Of a stretch of 64,000 nucleotides of DNA, positions 46,681 to 57,789 are shown piece by piece. Under the pieces are notes generated by a model, which was not told the origin of the DNA, did no database searches, and was given only the letters and a program-made list of their open reading frames with translations. This stretch comes from Metallyticus violacea. Its lineage: Eukaryota; Arthropoda; Insecta; Mantodea; Metallyticidae. Position 1 is the stretch's first letter; each line of letters begins with the position of its first letter. Made by a program: the position numbers and the translations under genes. The stretch covers positions 305,632,512-305,696,511 of the forward strand of contig CM060846.1 of NCBI GenBank assembly GCA_030762175.1, written 5' to 3'.

Positions 46681-46998
46681 TCAAACATTTTGGTCTTCTT
46701 GTAAAATTCTTGAAGATATAGCTCTCTATACTCTATGAGACTTATAAAGAAAGTATTGCACAAAATCATTTTTGTTCTTTTAATTAAAGAAATAAAATTA
46801 TATTCATGCCCTGACAGTTATACTTCTTTCTAACTTTTTCTTAATACATTAATAACTTTTTTTTAATATTGCCTTTCTAGACTATTGATACGTTGTTTTC
46901 ATTTGGTATCTCTTAAAAAGTGCAGTTATAATTATCATGGTTATCTCTCATTTACATTTTAAATTAGTTTTTACTTATTAATACCAGCATTCAGCATG
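46681..46998. other. Nothing recognised
   Basis: AT-rich spacer between the fold-back and SINE-1. Confidence 0.4.
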
Positions 46999-47004
46999 AA
47001 TTAA

Positions 47005-47216
47005 TTTTTTTTTTGAGTAGTGTTTAATGCCCATTTTTACTACTGAGGCACCACAGGTGGAGCACTGTGAGATTTAGGGTACCTACACAGCATTTGCCAT
47101 TTATAAGGACTGAGGAAAAAAAACCCAGTCAGGAAGGACGGTCCTGGCGGGATTCGAACCCCGGACCTCTCGCTCACGAGTCTGCATCTTAACAACCTTG
47201 GCCAGTCATGGCGGTA
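47005..47216 (-). repeat. SINE-1 with internal deletion
   Basis: Head (B box GGGATTCGAACCCCG region read on the plus strand as GGGATTCGAACCCCGGACC) and tail (GAGTAGTGTTTAATGCCC) are kept; about 80 bp of body is missing. Short duplication AATTAA at 46999-47004 and 47217-47222. Confidence 0.9.
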
Positions 47217-47222
47217 AATTAA

Positions 47223-48399
47223 CCTGTAATGTTAATGATGCAAAAATACTTCAGCATTAAAAATATCTAAATCTGATAACATTAAAGCAATCTTTACTGC
47301 TGTTTTTCAATGCTTATAAAATGGTGATATATGCTTCTCTCAACTATCTAGCCATAATACTTAACATCTCATATACTGGCCTTTACTGGTAATTACACAT
47401 CCTCTTCAGTACTCATAATAGTTTGATGACTTATTAAAGTGAAATCCTCAATGATTAAAAACAAACATAGACCAAAGTTCTCATTGATGGAAGAGAAAAA
47501 GTTGCTCATAAAATTGGAGGTTCAAGTTTCAGCTTATATTTTAACCAGCTTTTGTTTATTTGCTCATTGACGCTGTGCTGTTCTAAGTTTTAACAATATT
47601 TCTTGCTTTTTCCCCTTTCTCCTCTTCCTCAAATCCTGCAAAAATTGTTATGTACTAAATATTTCATCACCACATTATCAAATTGTATCATTAATGAGAG
47701 AGAAGAGAGGAGGAGGAGGAGGAGGAGGAGGTGAAGGAGGAGGGGGAGAGAGAGAGAGAAAGGAAAAAGAAAACATGTTCAATGCAGTTTTTAGTTTTTC
47801 TTTTTCTTTCAGGGTTTTAAAAATTCCTGCCCACTTGCAAAAGTCTTTAGGGAGATTAAATTATTTAGGATACAAATGAGTCCAGAGTTATTCATCTATT
47901 GAGATTGTGGAAAAAGTCTAAATAAAATCACACTTTAACAAACATGTTCCTACAATGGATCATATCTACCAAGCTATTTGTAACCACAAACACAAAAAGT
48001 GCTTTTATTTCTGAAGTAACTCATGAATTGTCAGTTAATTCTATAAAGCCCAAATTTGGAAATTAATATCTCAGTTTATAATACACTGTAGTATGTAAAT
48101 AGTAGCTTGAGTGAATTTAAATTGAAATCATATTAAATAAAGAAGGAAAACACAAAAGTTTTAAAAATAAAATTCTGAAACATTTAAGAACAGCAAAGTT
48201 TTTATGTACCTTGACTTAAGAAATGTACATTATTGTAAAATTCAGTCTTTAAACAAGGCTGAAAAGTGCTTTAATTTAACATATGTATATATAATTTCAA
48301 TTTGAATACTTTAAATCTGGTTCTGTGATGATTTACTGTAGATGGAAATAAACTTTATTAAATGACAATGGAAAAAATATATGCCATTAGTATTATAGC
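47223..48399. other. Nothing recognised apart from a purine tract
   Basis: Non-coding sequence; includes the GGA-rich tract at 47693-47769. Confidence 0.4.
47693..47769. repeat. (GGA)n / purine tract
   Basis: About 75 bases of almost pure purine with nine GGA/GAG units. The glycine- and glutamate-rich frame it creates is a repeat artefact. Confidence 0.9.
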
Positions 48400-48412
48400 A
48401 CAAGTATTCTGG

Positions 48413-48443
48413 AAACGGGCGTTAAACACTACTCAAAAAAAAA
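48413..48443 (+). repeat. SINE-1 3' fragment with 13-bp TSD
   Basis: Only the last bases of SINE-1 (AACGGGCGTTAAACACTACT, then CAAAAAAAAAA). Bounded by exact 13-bp copies of ACAAGTATTCTGG at 48400-48412 and 48444-48456, so it is an extreme 5' truncation, not erosion. Confidence 0.85.
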
Positions 48444-48456
48444 ACAAGTATTCTGG

Positions 48457-48712
48457 TCAGTCCTGGTGGTGTAGTGGTAAGGGGCATAAAAATCCTAAGT
48501 ATGGCTTCCTTCAGAAGGGAAGTAAAGCCATAGGTCCCATGTCATACATTTACGGCATGAAAAAGAACCTCAAGCCTGAAAGAAGAGGCCACTGAACTAA
48601 ATTTGTTGGCCGTTTCACGCCCTGAATTGAATGGGATGCTAATGACCTGAGATGTTAAAGAGCATCCGTAAATACAACAAATAAAAAGAAGAAGAAGAAG
48701 AAGAAGAAGAAG

Positions 48713-48739
<27 letters not shown>
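48457..48739 (+). repeat. SINE-2 at the same target site
   Basis: Begins TCAGTCCTGGTGGTGTAGTG (A box TGGTGTAGTGG; B-box zone deleted) and ends ..GCATCCGTAAATACAACAAA with an (AAG)n tail (48688-48739). A third copy of AAGTATTCTG follows at 48740-48749. This SINE therefore inserted at the second copy of the duplication left by the SINE-1 fragment. Confidence 0.92.
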
Positions 48740-48744
<5 letters not shown>

Positions 48745-48749
48745 TTCTG

Positions 48750-51094
48750 ATATAATGACACAAGGAATGTAACCTATTACTACGGTTTCAGAACTTGTGT
48801 ACAAATCTACATAGGAATGATTCCTTGGATCAAATTATTGTTCAAAAAAACCTCTACACTCATCCTGAAGAACAAAGGCATAATTCCTTGCAAAGTTCCA
48901 TATAATAATGTGTTCAAGGCCAAAAAGTTTCTTTTCAATTTTGTTAAAAAACTGACTGCTGAATTGCTGAGAGAGTGCAGCTGGAGCTACAGCAATTTAT
49001 CCTAAAAGGTTTCGAAACATTAACAGAAGAGATAAATATTTGGAGTGCTGTATCTGTAGATGTTCAGATTTTTTTATTTCATCAATTCCTTATGCTTAAA
49101 CAGATTAGCTATGCACTCTTATCACTATGAGAGATTACAAATTATCTCGGGAAGCCAGTCTTTTTAAGTGTAAGTCAAATTGGACCATTTTTATTCATTT
49201 TGAGATTTTTGGTGTTAATTACATTTTGTAGTTCACACCTTCGTAATTTGCCAATGTTTGTACTTACTTGACTTTTAAAGGTAAATAAGTACTTTTAAAT
49301 GTCATGCTACTCCTAGGCTATGTATCTTTTTTATGTTTCGTCTCATTTTATTATGGAAAGAATTTTTATCCCTTTATGCTATATGACTGTTCTTGCATTG
49401 TTTTCAGGCATTTGTTTATGAAAGTTTAGGAGTATTAAAGCACATGTATTACATAGGTTAAGTTTAAAAAATGAGAAGATAAAATGAAATATCTACGAGA
49501 GGGGAAAAGAAAAAAAGCAGAGCCCAGAGAAAGGAAAGCTTAATTGCTGCAAATGTAAAAGTGGAGAAGTTAATAATTATAACATAGTTAATCCCCATTA
49601 ATGTTATGTTTGAAATGCAAATAAAATAACTCTTTTAATTATAATAATAGCAGGAGTTTTGCTTCTATTCCAATTGTTTTCATAGGAAAAATTAGTCAAT
49701 GTAATTTGAATTTTGAGAATAAAAATCAAATACTACAACGTGGGAATGATGTATTAAATTTCAAATGCCCTTTTCTCCTTTGTAATTTGTAAATATAAAC
49801 ATTTGAAGTCATTTTTTTTGAGGATGTTAAGAGTTAGAAATGGACTTACATATAGATAGACAATGAAACCTTTTCATTTTATATAAAGCAGAAAAAAATA
49901 CTATTTTTAAGGAAATTTGAAAATTATGTATCATTTAAGATCATAGTTTATAATTTGAAGATATATGATCAAAGTGCAAAGACTAATTTGCAGGAAAGCA
50001 TTGTAATGAATTTCTTCCAAAGATCTACTCGATTTCAAAATTGTATAAAACTTATTAATGAGGAAATAAAGGACTGTGTAATGAGAAGTATGACTGATGC
50101 AGTGAAAGAAGTAGTAAAAGAAAATATACAATAGAACATTGATAACTTAAACTAATGAAAACTGGGGTAGTTCATATTTTCAATTATTTGAATTATCAAA
50201 ATAAAAAGTAGAAAAAAAAAGAGCAAAAGTGTCATAAGTATATCTGTTATACACTTTAATTCCCGGCAATCCTTAAATTCTGCAGAGTAAGTAAATTTCC
50301 TGAATGGACAAACATGCAGCAGCTATCCATTACAGTGAGGATCTTAGAAAAAAACAGTATTCTTTTTTCATTTTTTGTTCAAAAACAAATTATGTAAAAC
50401 TTGTTCCCTGTACATTTTCTCTATTGATTTCCTGGTTGCTAGGGAGGAGGAGGAGGAGGACGAGGAGGAGGTGGTGGTGTATTATGTTTCGTCAATAGAC
50501 TGGTACAAGTTTCTGACACTTTCATTTTATATTTACATTAAATTTAAAATTCATTCAGCTTACAAATACATTTATCAATTATATAGTTCTTTAGTTTATG
50601 CTTAAAACTATTACCATTACAAATTTTATATATCAGGATAATTTGTTATAGAATATTAATCCTTTAATTTTTGGATCTTTGCATCTTTGCCTGTTGATTT
50701 CAAGTTTAGCATTATTCTATGGTAATTATCCTTTCCTCTTGTATCATAAGAATATAAATGATCATTGGTCAACCTGTTTTCAGCTTTTGAAATTGCAATG
50801 AGTATAACTCCATAAATATAAAATCCAACAACTGTAAATAGCCCGCTAATTATAAAAATATCCCTACAGGCGACTCTCAGGTTTAACCCAAATATACACC
50901 TTAAACATCTTTTTGTAGTAACAAAATTCTATTTTTGTTATTTATACTACAGCTTCCACATAAATCAATATCATAAAACTAAATTAGTTATACAGTTGTT
51001 CCATAGTGTACAGATTTTAGAACTTCATGGTATAAGTATAATGCTAGATGCCTTAAAGCATATATACAAAAATTAATCTAATTAAAATGTAAAT
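48750..51094. other. Nothing recognised apart from (GGA)n
   Basis: AT-rich sequence. A GGAGGA/GAGGAGG tract lies at about 50441-50475. Several short open frames here have no recognisable domain. Confidence 0.4.
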
Positions 51095-51191
51095 TGGAAT
51101 TGCACAGTGAAGCTAATCATATAATTGATATCATTGTATGATTCAGTTGAACTACATACTCTTAATGCTTCACTTACTTGTCATAATGTAT

Positions 51192-51228
51192 GGAACTGGT
51201 TTCGAGAACATTTAGTTCTCATCTTCAG
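51192..51228 (-). ncRNA. Hammerhead-like motif (PLE-A left end)
   Basis: CUGAAGA plus U, perfect 6-bp stem II GAGAAC / GUUCUC with loop UAAAU, GAAAC, CA, GUU, CC. The best preserved PLE-A copy. The right-end copy (53909-53945) has CUGAAGAU but GUUCCC GAACC. Confidence 0.5.
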
Positions 51229-53181
51229 TCAGGCTAAAGTCCAACTGTCGGGTCATTTATTCAGCTATGGGAATGTGTATTCTGCTCTGGTGGCAGTGCG
51301 ATAAACTTGCAGTGTATGTTTTCATTTGCGGCAGTGTCAAAGTTCATTAGACTGTCTTTGTATTTGTAGATGTAGATTTTGTCCCAGGTTGCTAGTTCCA
51401 TAGCACCTTGTACTGATTTTAATAATTTTGCCTTATTCATTACATCATGATTTTGTGTCCAAAAATGATACGCTACTGCTGATTTCTCTATGTGCTTGTG
51501 CTTTATGTTCCCGAAATGTTCCTTTAACTGTGCGCCTATGTTTCTCTTTGTTTTTAAAATGTAGATTTTTTTCACATTCTGCACAATTTATTTTGTAAAT
51601 ACCTGCTTTTCTCTTATGGAATACTGTCATTAACATTGTCTATCAGTAAGTTTTTAACATTAAATCTATTAATCAGTGCCAATCTGATATTAAAATCTTT
51701 AAGAATATTCAGAAATTTTTTTGTAGCCTATGGATGATATGTGAACTATTTAAAAATTAGTTCATCTTTTCTAGCTGAAAGTGTTGTGGTTTCTTTGATA
51801 CGTTCTTGTCTCTTCAATTTCTACACCTTTTTGTGTACTAGTTCTTTTTTAAAACCGTTTTTAATGCTGTTTCTTCTATTTTTTTGTATTAATTAAAACA
51901 TTCTTCTTTGCTAATTTATAGGCTACTAGCGGGTGTGTTAAACTGTTGATAACTGCATGTTTGTGAGTTGTTGGGTAAAACTGTCAGCTTTGATGCTATT
52001 ATCTTCATGTGTATTCTTTCTGTATATTCCAAATTCCAGATTTCCTTGATGTTTCATTATTTTATTATCTAAGAATGGCAATATGTTATCTGTTTCCGTT
52101 TCGTATGTAAATGAAATGTTTCTATTTTGTATAATTAAATTTTTTAGGCATCATCAATGAGTTTTTTGTTAACTATGGCAAATATATCGTCAACATATCT
52201 GTACCACACCTTAAATATGTATGGAAAAAGCTGTGTTGGTGTGTCATGAAGAAGTTAGCTACAAATGGTGATAAGGAACTGACCATTTCAAGTCCTGCTT
52301 GTTGCTTATAAAATTTTCCTTCGAAAGTAAAAGAGGCTTAGTTTATGCAAATTTCTGTGAGTTTGATGTAATCTTTTATGTGTGTATCCTTAATTCCACT
52401 TGTTTTAAGCCAATTAAGTAGATAAATTAGGAGTTTTTCTTTTGGTGTGCTTGGAATCAGAGATTCTACATCAAAAGATATTAAGAGTGTCGGAGGGATG
52501 TAGTTTTATGTCCTTAATTTTTTCCATTAACTGATATGAATTGCTTATACTCCTGCTCTGAAACTTACGTAATGTCTTGAATCTATTAGCTTACCTCTTC
52601 ATGCCACATCAACACAGTTTTTTCCATTCATATTTAAGGTAAGGTACAGCTATGTTGACAATATATTTGCGATAGTTAACAAAAATCTCATTGATGATGC
52701 CTTAAAACTTTTGAATATACAAAATAGAAACATATCATTTACATACAAAACAGAAAGAGATAACATATTGCCGTTCTTAGATATTAAAATAATGAAATGT
52801 CAAGGAAATCAGGAATTTGAAATATACAGAATACACATGCAGATAATAGCATCAAAGCTGACAGTTTTAACCCAACAGCACACAAACACATAGTTATCAA
52901 CAGTTTAACACACCCGCTAGTAACCTACAAATTAGCATAGAAGAATGTTTTAATTAATACAAACAAATAGAAGAAACAGCATTTAAAAACGGTTTTAAAA
53001 AAGAACTAGTACACAAAAAGGTGCAGAAATTTAAGAGACAAAAATGTATAAAAAAAAACCACAACACTTTCAGCAAGAAAAGATAAGCTAATTTTTAAAA
53101 AGTTCACATATCATCCATGGGCTACAAAAAAATTTCCAAATATTTTTAAAGATTTGATATCAGGTTGGCACCGATTAATAG

Positions 53182-53460
53182 ACCGCCATGGGTGGCCGAG
53201 GTCATTAAGGTGCGGACTCATGAGCGGGAGGTTTGGGATTCGAATCCTGCCAGGACCGCCTTCCCTGACTGAGGTTTTTTCCAGGTTTTGCTCAATCCTC
53301 ATAACTGACAAATGCCAGGGAGGTATTCTAAAGTTAGACCTGGAACGCTTCCTACCTTAAAAAATCCTTTCCCAATATATCATTTCATTTCATGTATCAT
53401 TGCCTGTGATGCCTCAGTAGTAAAAAGGGGCATTAAACACCATTCAAAAAAAAAAAAAAA
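53182..53460 (+). repeat. SINE-1, full length, in PLE-A
   Basis: Plus-strand copy: ACCGCCATGGGTGGCCGAGG (A box), GGGATTCGAATCCTGCC (B box), tail ..GGGGCATTAAACACCATTCA with 15-base poly(A). Flanked by CCGATTAATAG (53171-53181) and CGGTTAATAG (53461-53470), a duplication with later changes. Confidence 0.94.
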
Positions 53461-53493
53461 CGGTTAATAGATTTAATGTTAAAAACTTACTGA

Positions 53494-53903
53494 CAGACAA
53501 TGTTAATGACAGTATTCCACAAGAATAAAAAGCAGGTATTTACAAAATAAATTGTGCAGAATGTGAAAATATATACACTGGAAAAACAAAGAGAAACATA
53601 GGCACACAGTTAAAGGAACATTTCGGGAACATAAAGTACAAGCAAATAGAGAAATCAGCAGTAGCATATCACTTTTGGACACAAAATCATGACGTAATGA
53701 ATAAGGCAATATTATTAAAATCAGTACAAGGAGCTACGGAACTAGCAACCAGGGAGAAAATCTACACCGACAAATACAAAGACAGTCTAATGAGCTTCGA
53801 CACTGCCGCAGATGAAAACATACACTACAAGTTTATCACACTGCCACCAGAGCAGAATACACATTCCCATTGCTCAACGAATGACCCGACAGTTGGACTT
53901 TAG
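53494..53903 (+). pseudogene. PLE-A GIY-YIG endonuclease, open frame
   Basis: Uninterrupted frame to the TAG at 53901-53903. KAGIYKINCAECENIYTGKT holds the GIY motif, the CxxC pair and a YTG in place of YIG. It is followed by RNIGTQLKEHFGNIKYKQIE, KSAVAYHFWTQNHDVMNKAI and EKIYTDKYKDSLMSF. In PLEs this domain nicks target DNA for priming. The upstream RT is broken by the SINE and stops, so the element is probably dead although this domain is intact. The minus-strand twin is 51261-51636. Confidence 0.8.
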
Positions 53904-54049
53904 CCTGGCTGAAGATGAGAACTAAATGTTCCCGAACCCAATTCCATATATTATGACAAGTAAGTGAAGCATTAAGAGTGTGTAGTTCAACTGAATCATA
54001 CAATGATATCAAAAACTAATTCATTCACATATTAAGTCTACATGTGGAT

Positions 54050-54570
54050 TTCAGAACAAATTATAGTCTACATATGTTCCTAATGTTCAATAAGAGCTGT
54101 GATATTTGGTTGAAATAAGTAATACTTTGCCTACTTTGCATTCTCAATATTCTTTGACTATGGGAATGAAAATCATTCACAATCCATTAGCAAAAATTCT
54201 TCGGTCATCCATGCATTCTTGGGCTTTGAAATTTACAGGAAAGCAGACATTTTTTAAACATTGGGGTTTCTTAATTTTTCAAATGATAAACAATGGTAAT
54301 AACTGAACCCCACTAAAACTAGTGCAAACCATAATTATAATTCACTCTTTACTCTATTTGAAACTAGGGAGTGCTGTCTTAACAACATGATGAAATAATT
54401 TTCTGAGTCAATGACTTTCAGTTTATTCCAGTCTCATCGGTGTTGTATATGTCATTTCTTATATATCCTTCACTTGCCACAAGCTCTAGAAATGTTAATA
54501 AAAGATCCGTAAAATCTCTAAAATCATATTGGCTATGATAATATACTGACTGGTGCCTCTAGCAAAAAAT
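54050..54570 (-). pseudogene. pogo/Tigger-like (DDE_1) transposase relic
   Basis: Minus-strand text FTDLLLTFLELVASEGYIRN, then DIYNTDETGIN (family: IYNxDETGxxWK, first catalytic Asp), KSLTQKIISS, VCTSFSGVQLLPLFII (family: xxCxNAxGxxLPPxxIxK), and KAQECMDDRRIF (family: xAWMTxxxF). The order fits the DDE_1 domain of pogo, Tigger and jerky elements. In-frame stops and frameshifts. The distal catalytic Asp zone (LLLDNAP) is not convincing. Confidence 0.7.
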
Positions 54571-55190
54571 GAGATCAAAATGCAACACCAGTCCTGACTG
54601 TGCGAATCAAAGAAATGCTGATATTGACCTTTAGAATGGGATGATAATACTATCAGGAGAAATAATAAAAATAAATAAAAAAAATTGTTTCAATAACTGG
54701 ATTACACTGGGCAACAAATGAAAACCTTTTCTGGCTTGATGAAACAAATTGTATTCATTGTATGGTGCTATGCTGAACAAGAAAATTACAATATAACTGT
54801 TTTGTTAGATTTTGTTTGCATGATATACTCCATATATCTATATATACATATAATATACAGGTAATAAGGCCAATAAAATTACTTTGTTGACTACATTTTT
54901 TGTAATATACGACATTTTTGTTTATCTATAAACATATAATAAGAATGCTACTTCCAATATAGAATGTTTGCAATTATAGTCAAATTTTTCTTTTGTGAGA
55001 TTGTTGTTTATAGATTTTTTATGATTCTTTCTGTTTAGGATCCAACAATAGTCACCTAGCATATCATATTGGGATTTCATTACTTCTGGTAACACTTTTC
55101 CATTTTAGTAATTTGTTGAGGAAAACTTTCCCTGTGTTAATCACTAATGGTGCTGAGAGACTCTGAGTAGGATTCCAAGAGAGAGTGTAA
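54571..55190. other. Nothing recognised
   Basis: Probably more of the flanking relics, too eroded to assign. Confidence 0.35.
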
Positions 55191-55199
55191 GTATTACAA

Positions 55200-56270
55200 T
55201 TTGAGTGAAATGAGACAGTTCATGTTTCGCACCAGTCCCACATTATTTGCTGCTTTGTTGTTTCCAACAAAATTGCCAACCCTGTACCTAAATGTGAACC
55301 ATGATGCTTTCCCCTTTTCATCCAGATGTTCAGTAAATGATTGCTCTTTGTAACATCATCCTTGAGCCACGTATTTGTCATATTATGAAATATTTCTCAA
55401 AGATACTCTTAGGCAGTACTCTCTGAATCCAGAGCCTTTACAAAAATTTTCATAGATTGAGTTTTATAAGAAGTAAAGGCAACAGGATCTATTTCCTATT
55501 GACAAGGAGATGATACAAAACATTCCTCTTTCAGATTCTATTTGTTTAATTTTGGCCACTTCTTCACAATGTTTATTGATATCATAAACTATCACACTCA
55601 CAGAGGGGGCACAAGGACTTGGGTGTAGCCCAGCTGCATACCTAGTAGAGCAGACAACCTTAAAATTGACACATATTTTCCAATTGTATGTGTCAATCTT
55701 AATCAACAGGTAGGGTACTGTGGACACAGTAAAATATACTTTGTTGTCATTCCCATTGTATAGAAATGCACATTTTAAGCTCACCTTTAAGGTATCAATG
55801 AAGAGCCCCCACTCGTGTGGTTCATCGTCAAATTCCCAATGCTGCCAGCAACCCATCAATGTTGTTGTAGAAACAGTAACACTTTTGTTTAAAAGAAGTC
55901 TACAAAGGCCTTGTGTTGCTGATGATATGAAGAAACATTGGCACCAGCAGCAAGTACATTCCACTCTTTCAGATAGGAACCCAGAAATTCTGCTTTACAC
56001 TTGCCAAGTTTGAGATCGTGAATCGCGTCAAGTTCTTTCTGTGTAGGACAATGAACCTATGAATTGGAAACAGTGAAATTTTAATTTTTTCCCTTAGTTC
56101 AGCAGGAGAATCAGTATCTTCTTTGTCAATAGTCCAGAGTAGAGGGGGCTGATGTACAAACAATTCTGAGCTGAGGAACAGGATGGAAGACTGATGCCAA
56201 GTAGATGTACATAATCTTTCTTCTCTTTGCCAATGTCATGCCTTGTGAAGTTAGTGAACACAAAAATAAC
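55200..56270 (-). pseudogene. Relic of a multicopy arthropod gene family
   Basis: From the upper end: TQKELDAIHDLKLGKCKAEF, LGSYLKEWNVLAAGANVSSY, HQQHKAFVDFF, then (frame change) EWGLFIDTLKVSLKCAFLYN, GNDNKVYFTVSTVPYLL and WKICVNFKVV, then PLLLIKLNL. This order matches from memory a widespread uncharacterised arthropod family (..LSKxKAELLxSRLKxWNLL.., EWRLFIDSSKxSLKAVLLHNGN, WxICGDLKV, LLPPLHIKLGLMK) that is multicopy and seems transposon-associated. Function unknown. The 166-codon open stretch (55464-55964) is the longest in the window, but several frameshifts and stops make it a pseudogene. Confidence 0.55.
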
Positions 56271-56429
56271 AATCATTGGTGTGGTTTCTGGGTTCTCGTC
56301 AAATCAATGGCATTGCAAATGGCCTAGATCTTGCTCCCCCTGGGGTCCTAACTAACTGAAAATTATTTGAAAGCAGTAGTGCATGGAATTTCAAGGAACA
56401 GGATATGTTTTGTTGGTCATTGGATTTAC

Positions 56430-56980
56430 ATGGGATGAAATACATAAAATACTTGGGAAATATTAAAGAACATTTAATTCAGTTGATTCTAAGCTCTATG
56501 GTGACTATGATATAAAAAACTACAAGTGCACAGGATATTTACAAAAACAAATGTGAATAAGATTATGGGATATTTACAGAAAATTCAATGGGAAAATCCT
56601 GAAGTTCAGAAATCAGTTTCATGCAAAGGGAGGCTCACAGAACAAAGAAGCTGACTCTATTACAAACATATTAATGGCTTGACAATAAGAAACAATACTG
56701 ATAACATGGCAAATAAAGCTAGCACTGAGGGCAATATTTTTTCACAAGTTGTCAAAAGATGCAAACCCAAATCATGTTCTATGTCCAAAAGGTGAACATA
56801 TATGTGAAAATTCAATTATCAGTTCTTACAAGTTTGATAGTTGTGAATCTTTTGAAGATATTTTCTTGGATGGACACAAACCACTATTCAGGGATTAAAC
56901 TGTGCAGTATTTCAAAGACCATGTCATGGTTTTAAGATAAGATATCTTACAAATGAGGGTTTATGACTCATATTTGCCAT
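56430..56980 (+). pseudogene. MULE (Mutator-like) transposase relic
   Basis: Plus-strand text VDSKLYGDYDIKNYKCTGYL with QKQM (family: DSKxYGDxxIxKxECVGHVQKRMG), then in another frame GRLTEQ and TIRNNTDNMA (family: GRLTxxxIDxLQxYYGxAIRxNxDxxxxM), and FFHKLSKDANPNHVLCPKGE (family: FFHKxSTDxxPxHxLCPxGxxSWC). This matches the animal Mutator-like transposase family common in arthropods. Stops are frequent. Opposite strand to its neighbours, so an independent insertion. Confidence 0.72.
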
Positions 56981-57789
56981 TCAAAAGAGGTAGCATATAA
57001 TAAATTACAACAAGAAAACAGTTAATCTCCCCAGGATAAAAATATGCAAGAACAATTCTGTTCAAATGGGCAAGGACTATCTAAATCCTGTAGACATAGA
57101 AGTTTATATAATTTCAAAAATTGCAAGGCTAACCAAGAGGAGTAGAATGAGAGATAGAGAAGAACAGGAAGTTGAGATTAATGAAGTAGATCAGGAATGT
57201 TCTAAGGTTGGTAAGCAAATTTGAATTAAATTTTCTGAAAATCATTATTTTGTTATGTACTCTTTTCTCAGCAACAGTAGACAGGTAAATTTAAATTTTA
57301 CATGCAGTTCTACACTTACTGCCATTATTTTAGTGTGAAACCTAACATTTAAATTACAAAGCAATAAAAATGCAAGAAAATATTGATAATTATAAAATAG
57401 CCTGAGAGTGACACTTTGACCCAAACAGCAAAAAAATGCTCTAACTTGGGAGGGGAAAAAAAAAAACTTCTATAACCCTGCTAAATTTAATAGCTATAGC
57501 TGTGATCATTTACAAGAAAAATGTACAAAAATATTGCAAATTCAACATAGCTGTATAAGCACAACATTGCCCTTAATCCTTGATATGAAAGATCTCATAT
57601 CCTGATATTATCACTCTATGAGACTGCCACAAGGAGTTTTGTTTATTGTCTGTAGACACATTTCAGAAAAATGTACCCAAAAATTTATTGTATAAAAATA
57701 AAACATTATAATAGTGTACGAATTCATTACATTTATGAGCAAAAATATTTAAAACTGAAAGAAGTATAATATGTAGTTCTCTTTGCGCA
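56981..57789. other. Nothing recognised
   Basis: Possibly an eroded continuation of the MULE on the left. No assignable motif. Confidence 0.35.

Larger units (their letters stand above)
51095..54010. mobile_element. PLE-A full palindrome
   Basis: Head-to-head PLE-A pair of 2.9 kb. The left arm (minus, 51095 to about 52600) runs from the tail GGAATTGCACAGTGAAGC and hammerhead-like motif through endonuclease, FLDI segment and RT palm (QAGLEM..SSLSPFVAN). The right arm (plus, about 52600-54010) starts inside the RT (YVDNIFAIVNK), continues through LPFLDIKIM and the endonuclease and ends with the same motif and GTGAAGCATTAAGAGTGTGT. A SINE-1 (53182-53460) splits the right arm. Stops exist, but the right endonuclease frame is open. 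Confidence 0.88.

Noticed and set aside
47694..47879. Glycine/glutamate-rich open frame
   Set aside because: Encoded by a (GGA)n tract; low complexity, no conservation evidence.
48542..48763. Poly-leucine minus-strand open frame
   Set aside because: Product of the (AAG)n tail of SINE-2.
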